Below, piece by piece: positions 1-11,500 of a stretch of DNA of 64,000 bases; within the stretch, counting starts at the first letter, position 1, and each line of letters starts with the position of its first letter. Both the position numbers and the translations under genes were made by a program. Origin of the DNA: Sipunculus nudus (taxonomy: Eukaryota; Annelida; Sipuncula; Golfingiida; Sipunculidae); NCBI GenBank assembly GCA_026874595.1, contig CM049311.1, positions 69,235,453 to 69,299,452 on the forward strand, read 5' to 3'. The notes below the pieces were generated by a model. The model saw only the letters and a program-made list of their open reading frames with translations, had not been told where the DNA came from and searched no databases.

Positions 1-1012
1 GTACCCCCCCCCCCCCCCAGAATAGTCAAAAATTTCATACAAAAACTTTTCTCATTAACTGCATCACTGATGGTCATTATTTTTTGCATACAATTTGATA
101 ATAAGATGTTTCATCAGTGTCTGCAGACTGGTGGCACCACCTGTATTTTTCGATTTTTTACGAATTGTTTTCTCTATTTTTGAGACCTTTAAAAATGTGA
201 ACAATTGTCAACAGGCCACAAATTGTAAAGACTGGATCTAGAATCTTCATTCCTCACACAGTGAGAGACGAATGAAAAGTCTCCATGGAAACCTGAAATA
301 AGGTCTCTTTTACCCATATCCTTCAAGCTATAGGACTCCGAAGTATCCCTCAGAATAATGGGAAATTTGATACAAAAGCTGAAGTATCTGAACAACTAAT
401 GCAGAGATCAACATGATTCTTTGCATGGATATTGACCATTAAGTGTTTTTATTAGTTTCTGCAGACTGGTGGAACCACCTGTATTTTTTTTAAAGTTTAT
501 GCATTTTTTCTCTATTTTTGAGACCTTTGAGGATGCTGTCATCTGTTAACGTGGCACAAATTGTAAAAACAGGACCTTGAATTTTCATTCTTGTCATGCA
601 AGGAGGCCCATGAAAAGTGTCTGTGGAAACCTGAAATTAGGTCTCTGTTACCCATATTCTTCAAGCTATAGGACTCCGAAGTATCCCTCAGAATAATGGA
701 AAATTTGATACAAAAGCTGAAGTATCTGAACAACTAATGTAGAGATCACCATGATTCCTTGCATGGATATTGACCATTAGTGTTTTTATTAGTTTCTGCA
801 GACTGTTGGAACCACCTGTATTTTTTTTTTTAAAGTTTATGCATTTTTTCTCTATTTTTGAGATGTATAAATACAGTCACAATCTTGGCCTGGTGGTTAA
901 TCTGTTTGATGCTTCAGTTGAATGGATATATACTACCATCCAGATAATAAAATTTCCTTTGGTGAATTGCTTCCCAGTCAGCTGAGCGTCATGACCCATG
1001 GGTCACTTGTTA
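1..1012 (+). repeat. Family A repeat, tandem units ending in the 3' palindrome
   Basis: Three diverged units run head to tail; the segment with CATGGATATTGACCATTA recurs at about 424 and 762, a period near 338. Each unit ends with a GGTGG/CCACC palindrome-like motif followed by a T run. The array closes at 979-1011 with CAGCTGAGC and the perfect palindrome TGACCCATGGGTCA (992-1005), then CTTGTT, the 3' end shared with many elements in this window. The element's 5' end is outside the window. The short frames inside it lack splice sites or codon structure and are not genes. Confidence 0.8.
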
Positions 1013-1423
1013 CAGGTCACTGCTAATTCATGAAAATGACAGGTAGATATTAAAACAGTACTTAAGTGTTGTTTGCCTGTTTTTTTCTTTTAATAAAAGA
1101 TAGGTCAATGGCCTGTTGGTGTTACTGTCTATGAAATGAGGATGAAGATGTCCTTAAGATAAGAATAATACGTTATTATTAAGCCTTCTGGATTTCATGT
1201 TTTATATGCATGGGTTTAGGAATAATCCAGGAGTCATAACCTGTTGTTAAGACATTAGAGTGAATCTCTGAGGTTCTAGTGGCACTGATCGGGTAAGAAC
1301 CAGAGACCTTCAGCTCCAAAGTCCAACACCTTTACCCCCAGTCTCGTCAAGTCAACATGCTTCTACCTTTAAGTTTTTGGCCAAAAAGTGGACTTTTTGT
1401 GACCTTCTTATCTGTATGTATAG

Positions 1424-1594
1424 AGTGAAACCTCAAATCATTATGACCAATCAGACTTTGATAAAGTGGTTGCATTTTCGAGGAGGTTGTCTAAGCAAGG
1501 TCTGATATAAAGAGCACAAAATAATCGGGACCTAGAAAAAGTGGTCATTATTTTGAGGTAGTCGTTAAACTAGGGTGGTCATTAAGCGGGGTTT
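1424..1594. mobile_element. MITE-like element abutting a PARP4 exon
   Basis: It begins with GTGAAACCTCAAATCATTATGACC and ends with a GTGGTCATTAAGCGGGGTTT-like stretch; the two ends are approximate inverted complements (GAAACCTC versus GGGGTTTT). Related sequence occurs at 52070-52240 and in fragments near 28710 and 30430. The ends resemble pogo/Tc1-mariner-derived MITEs, which is inference. Its right end lies about 14 bases before the splice acceptor of the 1609 exon, so it probably supplies part of that exon's upstream intron. Confidence 0.5.
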
Positions 1595-1608
1595 TAATTT
1601 ACTTGTAG

Positions 1609-1753
1609 TACCAAGTGAAATACCAGAGACAGACGAGACATGGTCCATTATGGAGTGCCAAAGTGAGGCCCTTGAATCTGGCAGCATGAGCAGAGAGGTG
1701 CTCAGCATCATGAGCGGTGCAGCTAAAGCCCTAAAATCAGCTGAGGAAGACAT
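1609..1753 (+). CDS. PARP4: PARP4-like exon 1 of the visible chain
   Basis: The acceptor is ACTTGTAG and the donor is GTATGT. The open frame reads from CCA AGT GAA ATA CCA and encodes a 48-residue acidic/Ser-rich segment (VPSEIPETDETWSIMECQSE at its start). It enters in phase 1 and leaves in phase 2 (AT|G), which fits the next exon. I do not recognise a domain. The assignment to PARP4 rests on the unbroken phase chain into the diagnostic 3' exons. It should lie after the VWA domain, whose exons would be upstream of the window. Confidence 0.6.
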
Positions 1754-1897
1754 GTATGTATCTGTTAGGTTTTACTTATTTCAGAATCAAAATTATACTG
1801 AATATGAAAGCTTAAATATCTAGATGGATCATATTCACATATTAATGAACATTTGTCAGATCCTAAGAATAAAATTATCATATGAATTTAGTCCTTT

Positions 1898-2500
1898 TTT
1901 TAGCCATGGTCCATTGTCCGTTGTCTGTCCATCTGTCCGTCCATAGATGTGGCACGTTTTGAAACCATAAGACCTTGGAATCCAAAATTTGGCATTATGT
2001 TAGATGTCTCCAAGATCTCCTACCAAGCCCAAAACTGGGTCTTTGCGACTTCGTTCCTTTGAGAAATTAAGAAAAAAACTCAATTTTTTATTAAACACCT
2101 ATTTTTACTCTTCAGGACTGCCTAATATCAAAACCACTCATGTTTTTCCTCAAAATAACCATAAATATTCCTCTATATAGTTCCTATGAACATGCCTGAA
2201 ATTAGGTCTGTTTTATATAATTTAAAAAGTTATGGGCCCAAACATATTGCACTTTGTAAAAATTCAGGAAAAATATTTGGTCACTTAACACAAAAAATTT
2301 TAAAGCTAGGGACTTTTTTTCAGTTATATAACTTTAATTAATCAAAATTTAATTGTTTACCCAACATTAGATTAAAATCTTTTAAATTTTTTTAATATAT
2401 GCAAAAATATAAAATTTGTACCTTAAATTTTTGCCCAAATTTGACTATGGCAGGTTTTTTTCTCGTAAGTATATTTAATTTATTTTTCACAGGATACATG
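1898..2500 (+). repeat. Family B repeat (5' part and body)
   Basis: After a degenerate head with GTCCG-type repeats, the body contains GAAACCATAAGACCT, GGCATTATGTTAGATGTC and CTTCGTTCCTTTGAGAAAT. It aligns by eye with copies at about 17511, 19370, 20441, 29480 and 36640. No 3' palindrome is present, so the copy is truncated. A Drosophila-independent, mollusc-specific origin is inferred only. Confidence 0.75.
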
Positions 2501-2740
2501 TGGATTTAATCTGTTGAATTCTGAAATTTGAAAGTAAAAGCTTAAAAATTATTCTAATTATTGAAGTTTTTCAGATGCTCTTATGTATTTGCATTTTGTA
2601 TATCCAAGACCCCACTCTTGCTCACTACAGCCTTGCCTAGGTAATCTTATAAGTGATGCAGCACTGGCAGAACACCCCTGCTGTAATAAACATACACTTA
2701 TTCTCATGAGCCCTACCCTAACGTCCGCCACCCCAGTCCA

Positions 2741-2770
2741 CCCCCCCCCCCCCCCACCACCACCACCATC
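2741..2770 (+). repeat. Poly-C / CCA microsatellite
   Basis: A run of about 16 C is followed by imperfect ACC repeats. It is simple sequence and the flanks show no coding signal. Confidence 0.9.
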
Positions 2771-2884
2771 ACCAATTATATTGCAATAAATGGTTTGTGA
2801 TTGTCAACTGTATTTCTTTAAATGAAAAGCTGTTTTTGATCCAGTGTGCACAACTTTTCTTGAAATATTAATTCAAGAAATAGC

Positions 2885-3213
2885 GTCATCCATCTGGCCA
2901 TCCGGCCGTCTGGCCATCTGGCTGTCTGTCCGTGAATAAGACAAAAATCGTAACCACTGGACCTGGAATCTTCTTACTTTACATCCAGAGAGGTCCATGA
3001 AAAATCTTCTTGGAAACCTAGAATTAGGTCTCTGTCACCCATATTCTTCAAGCTATGGGGCTCCAAAGTACCCCCCAGAATAATGAAAAAATTTGATACC
3101 CAAAGCTCAAATATCTGAACAACTAATGCATTGATTACCATGATTCTTTGCATTAATATTAATCATGGAGCGTTTCATCAGTTTTCTGCAGACTGGTGGT
3201 GCCACCTGTATTT
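2885..3213 (+). repeat. Family A repeat unit
   Basis: It starts with CCGGCCGTC-type runs, then ATCGTAACCACTGGACCT, CATCCAGAGAGGTCCATGAA and CCCATATTCTTCAAGCTATG, and ends with CTGGTGGTGCCACCTGTATTTTT. This is one unit of the family seen at 1-1012, 6956-8182, 15665-16527 and 38505-38890. Confidence 0.8.
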
Positions 3214-3215
3214 TT

Positions 3216-6200
3216 AGCCAACCTGTGAGCTTATGCGATGGTGTGGCGTCGTCTGTCGGCCGCCGTCCGTCGTCTGTATGTTAACCCATACTATCTAGAA
3301 CACGGCAAGAGGTAGCATCACAAAATTTTATGCATAAAATTAGTCATGTAAAAAACTCTATCGGATTTTGCTTATTTTTTGGCTAAATGGATTTTTTTAG
3401 ATATTATAGGGGAAAAGCTAAAAAAGCCCTCAAAATCTTCTTCTCCGAAACTGTTCAGCCAAATTGTCCAATATTTCACAGAAATGATTCCTGGAATAAT
3501 CTTTCTCAAGTTTGTTCAAATGGTTTAAGTTCGGTGAATTTTGGCCGAGTTAGAGGAAATTGAACTTAGTCATCTGTCCATAAAAGCATACTAAAATTAC
3601 AATCTCAGAAACGGCTGGAGCTATCATCACCAAATTTTATGCCAATGTTGTTCACATGAGACATATCTGAAATTGAGGTATTGGTGGCGCCACCTGCATC
3701 GGCCTTTTTTGTACGGGGGTCATCAGTGCCGGTATCATACTGATGGCTACAAAAAACTTCTTCTCTGAAACCATATGGCCAAATAGTTTAATATCACACA
3801 GAAATGATCCTAGGGTAGTGCTTTCTGAAGTTTGTTCAAATGGTCTCAGTTCAGTGACTTTTGGCTGAGTTATGGGAAGCTGAATTTAGTCATATGCTGT
3901 AACAGCCCATTTTAGCTCAGTGGCTACAAAGATCTTCTTCTCAAAAACCACTGGGCCAAATTCTTAAATCTCACACATTAATTATCCTTAGATGTTGATA
4001 ATTCAAGTTTGTTCAAATGGTTTTGGTTCAGTGATTTTTGGCTGAGTTATGGGAAGCTTAACTTAGCCATTTTGCTGTATTTTCCCATATGAGTTATAAA
4101 CCTGTAAAAATTTGTTTGACTGACCCTACTGAGGCCAATTTGTTTAATATTTTGCAAGAATAATTCCCTGAATAATTCTTATAATAATTGTCTTTTATGG
4201 TTCCAAAGAATGAATTTTGGCTGAATTATAAAGATTCAATTGAGTCATTTTACCATATATGTTAGCTGTGAGAAACAGATACATCTAGACAGGCACCAGT
4301 TTATCAGCATTTATTACATCGTGCCTCTAGACATTTAGATTTCAGGTTATCTATGGTTAATATTGACAAGAATGTTTTTTAAAAGCTTTTAAAAAATGTA
4401 GATTTATGATTTTTAGATATTCCTCGTGCCAGGCAATGTTTACAATCACAGGTATACAGCTCTCTGTGGGTATATAAAGACGGCTGTACATGGATTATAA
4501 ATAATTGGTATCCATAGTCAAATTAATTCAAGATTTTGTCATCAGTGAGATGTATCTGTATAACAATTTTGCATTCAATATGCATCTGTATTAATTTTTA
4601 GTTAACCTGTGAGCTAATGCGATGGTGTGACGGTGTTTGTCTTCTGTATGTTAACCCATACTATTTTGAAGATGATTGGAGCTAGCATCATGAAATTTAA
4701 TGCAAATAATTAGCCATCTGAAAATTGTCTTAAATTTTATAGAGAAAAAGCTAAAAAAACCTTTAAAAATCTTCTCCTCCGAAACACTCAAGCCAAATTG
4801 TTCAATATTTCACAGAAATAATCTTTTATACCATCTCCCTAAATTTTGTTCCAATTGTTCAAGTTTGGTGAATTTTGGCCGAGTCACAGGAATTGAACTG
4901 AGTCATCTGTCCAAAAAAGCATACTAAAATGACAGTCTTAGAGCTGGCCAGAGCTATCATCACCAAATTTTTGCCAGTGTTGGTCACATGAGTCATATAT
5001 GATATTCAGGTATTGGTGGCGCCACCTGAAATGACCTTTTTTTGTACGGGGGTCATTGGTCATCTGTACATTAATCCATAATTTCTCAGGAATAGCAGGA
5101 GCTACCATTCCCAGATTTTATGCAATAATCTGTCGCATATCAAATTTTGTGGGATTCAGCTTATTTTTTTGCTATCTGCATTTACTTGGATTTTATAGGG
5201 AAAAAGCTTCTTGAAGACTGTCCAGCCAAATTGTTCAATATTTTACATAAATGATCCCAGAGGCAAGCCCTCTCAAGTTTGTTCAAATGGTTTGCATTTG
5301 ATGAATTTTAGTGGAGTTACACTTATTTGAACAGTCATTTTGCCAAGTAAGCATACTGACATAGTACTCTCAGAAATGACAGAAACTAGCATTACCAGGT
5401 ATTGTGCAAATGTTGGTCACATGACTCATATTTGAAATTGCAGATTTTGTGGTGCCACCTACATTGAACTGTTTCTTATGGGCAAAAAAACCTCCTAATA
5501 TTAGCCTCTTTCAGCTTAATGATGAAACTGTCAAGTTGAATTGTTCAATTTTTCAAAAGAATTATCCTAGGACATGGTTCTTTCAATCATATCAGAATAT
5601 ACTGAGTTTGTTGAGTTTTGGTTGAGTTGTGAAAAGCTTAAGTTGGTCTTATAGCCATTATTATGTCTTTTTGAAACTGAGGACTGCAGTAGTGCTCTTC
5701 TACAAAATTATTATTTCTGTAATTATTATAACTTCTGTAACATTGCACAAAAATTATTCTTAGGTGGCCTTTGTTCAAGTTTACTAGAGTGATTTTTGGC
5801 AGAACTATTGGACCTTTAACAATGAAAGTACTGCATCTTTTATTATTCTAGATATTTTGATAAAAAGTTTATGAATATGTCGGCTTGAAAAAATTTAGCC
5901 AAAGTCTTTCAGTATGTGTAAACAGATATACCAACAAGCCAAGATTGAATCTGTATCTTTAAAAAGATTGAGAAACTGCCAACTGTTTCAGATTTGGGAA
6001 CAGATCAAGAGTTCATTCAGTGCAGCCAGATATAGGTCAAGAGTTCAATCAGTGCAGCCAAACACATGGCATGTGATCACCTCATGGGTGACATGTGAAC
6101 ACCTCATGGGCACCATGTGATCACTTCATGGGTGTCAAGCCCCTCAGGGCAGGGCCCCTGCATGAGCTTATGCAATGGTGTGGCTACTATTTCAGAATTG

Positions 6201-6955
6201 GCAACAGACAAGAGGTCAGTCTTGATCTATTTATAGCTTTGGCAGACTGCCAACTGTATCAGATTAAGCAACAGGTCAAGATTTCACTCAGTGCAGCCAG
6301 GTATAGGTCAGGAGTTTACTCAGTGCAGGAGCTGCATTCTATTTATAGCTGTGGCAGACTGCCAACTGTGTCAGATTATGCAACAGGTCAAGAGTTCACT
6401 CAGTGCAGCCAGGTACAGGTCAAAAGTTCACTCAGTCTAGCCAGGTGCAGGTCATGAGTTCACTCAGTGCAGTAGCCTGAGCAAGCAATTTGTCACAGTT
6501 CACTCAGGGCAACAGCCTTTCTCACCTAAACCTGGTCAGCCCCATGCATCAGACTCAAGGTAAGTTTGATGTATTGGCCTAATATTTTGACCTGTCTATG
6601 TGTCTTTGATGGCTCTCTCACTCACAAGATAGGTGTTGCCACCTACCATGACTTTTGCACAGTGTGTGTCCCTGCGTTTTTCTCAGGAGGGGTTTGATAT
6701 ATCAGTCTGAAATTGGGCATATGTATATATCTCTGATAGCTTCATTGTATACAAGACTGGTGGTGCCAGCTACAATTTTTTTAGTGTTCTGTGCACCCAT
6801 GCCAGAATTTCAGCAGAGTTTGTGTAATTGTTTCTTATTCAAATTGTTTAGTACTTGCATTGTTCATATACATGAAAAGTAATGGTCCAGCATTGAAGCA
6901 TTATACCTGGTGTATTTCCCAATGCACAGGTTCGCATTAGGCCTGTAGGCCTTTT
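3216..6955 (+). mobile_element. Family C element with a nested second copy
   Basis: The element begins AACCTGTGAGCTTATGCGATG and ends near GCATTAGGCCTGTAGGCC. The same sequence, in the same internal order, occurs inverted at 48158-50585 (about 2.4 kb). The + copy is longer because a related partial copy, again starting AACCTGTGAGC at 4604, sits inside it from about 4601 to about 5890; the inner boundaries are approximate. Internal features include GGTGGCGCCACC palindromes (3683-3694, 5015-5026), a 22-bp tandem repeat near 6070 and repeated TTCACTCAGTGCAGCCAGGT units. No transposase or reverse transcriptase frame is visible, so it looks non-autonomous. Confidence 0.75.
6000..6480 (+). repeat. 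Tandem units inside family C
   Basis: Units of roughly 35-40 bases contain AGGTCAAGAGTTCACTCAG and GCAGCCAGGTAYAGGTCA. They alternate with a TATTTATAGCTTTGGCAGAC module that carries a TATA-like ATTTATAG. The same array appears inverted at about 48740-49020. Within it, three copies of a 22-bp unit starting CATGTGAWCACYTCATGGG lie at 6070, 6092 and 6114. The long frame across this array (6095-6457) reflects the periodicity and is not treated as a gene. Confidence 0.75.
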
Positions 6956-8182
6956 TTTCTCTATTTTTGAGACCTCAAAAGATGCCGTCATCTGTTAATA
7001 GGGCACAAATCTTAATGACTGGACTTAGAATTTTTGTCTTGACATGCAGGGAGATCCATGAAAAGTCTTCTTGAAAACCTGGAATTAGGTCACTGTTACC
7101 CATATTCTTTCAGCTATTGGGCTCCAAAGTACCCCCCAGAAAAATGTAAAATTTGATACAAAAGCTCAAATATCTGAACAACGAATACATTGATCACCAT
7201 GATTCTTTGCATTGATATTGATCATGGAGCATTTCATCAGTTTCTGCAGACTGGTGGTGCCACCTGTATTTTTTTCAATTTTTATGATTTTTTTTCCTCT
7301 ATTTTTGAGACCTCAAAAGATGCCGTCATCTGTTAACAGGGCACAAATCTTAATGACTGGACTTAGAATCTTTTGTCTTGACATGCAGGGAGATCCATGA
7401 AAAGACTTCTTGAAAACCCGGAATTAGGTCTCTGTTACCCATATTCTTTCAGCTATTGGGCTCCAAAGTACCCCCCAGAAAAATAAAAAATTTGATACAA
7501 AAGGTCAAATATCTGAACAACTAATGCATTGATCACCATGATTCTTAGCATGGATATTGGTCATGGGGTGTTACATCAGTTTTTGCTGACTGGTGGCGCC
7601 ACCTGTATTTTTTTTTTATTTAATTTTTTACCATTTTTTTTCTCTATATTTGATACCTTAAAAGATGCCGTCATATGATAATAGGGCACAAATCGTAATG
7701 ACTAGACCTAGAATCTTCTTTCTTGACATGCTGGGAGGCCCATGAAAAGTCTCCTTGGAAACCTGAAATTAGGTCTCTATCACCCATATTGTCTTAGCTA
7801 TGAGGTACCCCCCCCCCAGAATAATTGAAAATTTGATACCAAAGTAGGGCACAAATCTTAACCATTGGGCCCAGAATCTTCTAACCTGACATCCTGAGAG
7901 TTTCCTCCCCAGAAACCTGAAATTGTGTCACAGTGACCTATATTCTCAGAGTTTTTGGGTATGTTTGAGCACCCCAGAAACAATGCAAAATACACACACA
8001 TTGCCAGATTCCTCAAGAAAGGCTGGTTAGATTGTCATTAGATTTGTCGTGCTTATTGGTCTTGATGAACTTAAGCCAATATGCATGAACAATGATGCCA
8101 CCTATCTTAATTGGTTGTCTGTGCAAGGACATATTATCAACATGTCCATCAGCTGAGCGTCATGACCCATGGGTAACTTGTT
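6956..8182 (+). repeat. Family A tandem units ending in the 3' palindrome
   Basis: Three to four units each contain GATGCCGTCATCTGTTAA or GATGCCGTCATATG, a GGGCACAAATCTTAA stretch and a GGTGG/CCACC palindrome; one is the perfect GGTGGCGCCACC at 7592-7603. The array closes with CAGCTGAGCGTCATGACCC at about 8150-8168, followed by GTAACTTGTT, a slightly decayed version of the common 3' end. Confidence 0.75.
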
Positions 8183-8590
8183 AAGAAATTATTTCCTTTT
8201 AAATAATTAAACAAAATATAATTTAACCTATCAGTAGGCATAATTTGATAATATATGAAACAAATGATGGATAAATAAAGGTGCAATTCAAAATTGTGAA
8301 TTCTGGAGTGTTATTTTCATATGTTTATTGCTTTGCAAATTTAAAAAATATATTTTATATAAAAAAAAGAAAAATGTCTGTGTGCATAATGTGATGTTAC
8401 CTGACTAGTTTGAGTATAAATGTTGATGCAATTTAGATTTGTGAATCAATTTAAATATTCAGATATAAATGATATACTGTAAATATATTGTTAAATTTAT
8501 TAACTTAAAAAATGACTTAACAAAAGAAAAAATAGGATCTGATGCAAATATTTGTTCATTATTTTCCTGTCCTGAAATTAAAGTTATTAG
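8183..8590. other. AT-rich intronic sequence, nothing recognised
   Basis: About 400 bases of AT-rich intronic sequence between two repeat elements. No splice-bounded open frame and no repeat shared with the rest of the window was found. Confidence 0.6.
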
Positions 8591-8593
8591 CTT

Positions 8594-11500
8594 TTTTAGC
8601 TCAGCTGACTTTCAGTCATGCTGGGCTATAGCGATGGGTTTTTGTCCGGCGTCCTTCCGTCTGTCCGGCCGTCCGGCCGGCCGTCCTGCTGTGCGGCCGG
8701 CCGGCCATCCGTCCGTTAGCAGGGCACAAATCATAACCGTAGGGGCTAGGGCCATGCAATCTTAGAGGTTCTAAAAAGATCTCCTTGCAAACCTGAAATT
8801 AGGTCACTGCGACCTATATTCTCGAAGTTATGGGGTGTGTTTGCACCCCCCAGAAATAATTCTTTAAGCCAAAATTTTCATCCCAAACCTTCCATCTTTC
8901 ACATACAGCTCACCTACCAACAGGGGAAGAACCATAATTATTTTAAGGTCACAAGGTCAAAGGTCAAGGTCACAGAACCAAATTCTTTGAAAAGCCTCAG
9001 GATGCATTTTAAGCCAAACCTTTCATCCCAATTCTCTGATCTTTCACATATAGCTCACCTACTAAGTGGGAGAAGAATCCTATAGATTTTGAGGTCACAA
9101 GGTCAAAGGTCAGGGTCACTGGATCCACTTTTTTTAAAAGGTTGTGGACACATTTCAAGCTAGACCTTTCATTCCAAACCTTTCAGCACTCATATCGCTT
9201 CTCTGCCAACAGGGGAAAAGACCTGTTGATTTTGAGGTCAAAGGTCAAGTTCACAGCACCCTCTTCTTGCGTTGAGTCATTTTAAGGCAAACTTTTCAAT
9301 CTATACTTTCCATCTGTCATATATGGCTTGCCTACCAATAGGGGAAGAAGCCTATTGATGTTGAGTTCAAAAGGTCAAAGGTCAAGGTCACAATATTGTT
9401 CTATATGCTTGTGAACATATTTCAAGTGAAACTGTTCAACCCAAACCTTCAGTCTTTCACATATGCCACATCTATGCATCACTGAATTTGATTCAAACTT
9501 CATATTTATGGGTCTTTTTGCATGAAGAAATAACTAATTGATTTTGAGGTCAGCTGGTCAGGAGGTTAAAGGTTGCAGGTCTAAGTTATTCACTCATTGG
9601 TTGCCAAGTAATTACACCCGGCCAGATGTAAGTGGTAAGTAGTTACCCATCATTTAGAAAGAATCCAGTTGATATGTGGGCAAAAAACCAAGGTCATAGG
9701 TCAGGGATGTTCACAATAACTTATTTTGTAGACCATCTCTATTTTTCTTGTTTTCTTGTATATATAACCATGGCACTCACAACTGGTACATCTCACTATG
9801 TGCCCATAATTGTAAGTAACACTTGTGATATATGACTCCCTTTTGTATCAGCTCATGGAGTGATAAGGATATATCATTAGTGCATAACAAAAACACTGTT
9901 GCCGGAATGCTTTGGCCAGGCATTAAGACTATGAGAGTTAAGTGTTAAGGTTTAGCTACTGATTTATAAAATGATGGGAACATTCTGCAGTTTATATCAT
10001 GGAATCATAGCAATAAACTTAGTTTTCTAGATATCTGAATATTATTATAAAAATCATCAGATATACCAGCAAGTGTTTGTTCTGATAATATGTGGGTCTT
10101 TACCTGGATTTAGGATGGCTTTATTTGATTACAAGACTCTTAGTGATGCTTTCTGCATTTCTTTTCTTTTAGGTTTTGCAGTTTACCTACCCTGCTTACC
10201 CCATTGAATAGCAAGCTGATAATTAAAACAAATTGGACTTGCACTTTTTACATTTGCATGTTCATAAATCTGATATGAGAGCTCTCGAACCTGATCATGC
10301 CTTTTGAATTGTTTTGGACATTCATAACTGTTACATTCTTTGAAGCAATTGCTACAAGTTTAGTGTCTTATTGGAGGATGTGTGATATCAAATGTCAGAC
10401 TTGTCAGAAAACCATTATGTCTGCCAGGTAGCCATTTTAGAAATCCTTTTGCCAGGGCAGTTTCTGTGATTTTTTTATGATGTTTGGACCCTTTTAGAGG
10501 ATGTTTGTTGTTCAATTTCCGACCTGTCAGAAATCCAATATGGCCACCAGGAAGCCATCTTTAAATTCCTTTAGAACATATTATCTCAAGAACTATTAAA
10601 GTGAATGCAGTAGGATGTATATTAATGTTATCTTGCATTGGGTCAAAGATTTCTTAATAAATATGACCATCATTTATGAAAGCTCAGTACAGTTGGCTTG
10701 TATTGAATAAAAATTAATATAGAAGCACCCTTTTCACAATAATTCTTGCATGGATTTCCTTGATCTTTTGCTATATTTTGATCTTAAATGTGGCCTGTGT
10801 GGTATTCCTTTTGAGACTGACAGGTATCGAGCAAGCTGTGGGATTAGTTCCTGATAGCTCAACAACCATACATTTTGCCTCAGACCATCATTGTATCCCA
10901 TGACAAAGTCAGGATACTATGGTTTCACGATGGTCCCGCCGCTGCCGCAGAAAAACCTTGTGAGTGGGATAACTCAAAAAATATTTCACTGATTTTTTTC
11001 AAACTTTAAATTTGTATAGATATAGGTAAGGGGACGAAGCCTATTTAAAATGGGGTCATGACCTATGCTAGGAGAATGACCTTGATCTTGAATAGGTCCA
11101 TTATTGCTGAAAATAACACAAATTCTTAAATATCTCAAGTAAGCTTGCATGGACTGGTCTAAAAATTAAGGTGACCGTAGATCTTGGATAGCCTTGTGAT
11201 ATACCGGAAACTGGTGGCACCACCTGTTATCCTTTTCTTGTTTTTACGCCTTTTAATACCCCCATAATTGCCACTTGACAGTACTGTAAGCATTATAAGT
11301 CAAAAACTAATGGACAGATTTCTTTCATATTATGCACATGTAGAGAGATGGGCTATGGGATGAGGTCTGTTTACATTTGGGTCATGACCTTTACCATGAG
11401 AGTGGCCTTGACCTTTAATGTGTCCATATTTGGTGAAAATCACACACCTCTTATGATATCTCCAGTGTTGATAGCCATATGGATTTCAAACGTGACTTAT

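Noticed and set aside
6095-6457. 120-codon + strand frame
   Set aside because: Lies wholly in the tandem array of family C; its repeats in the peptide follow the DNA units and stops occur in the inverted copy.
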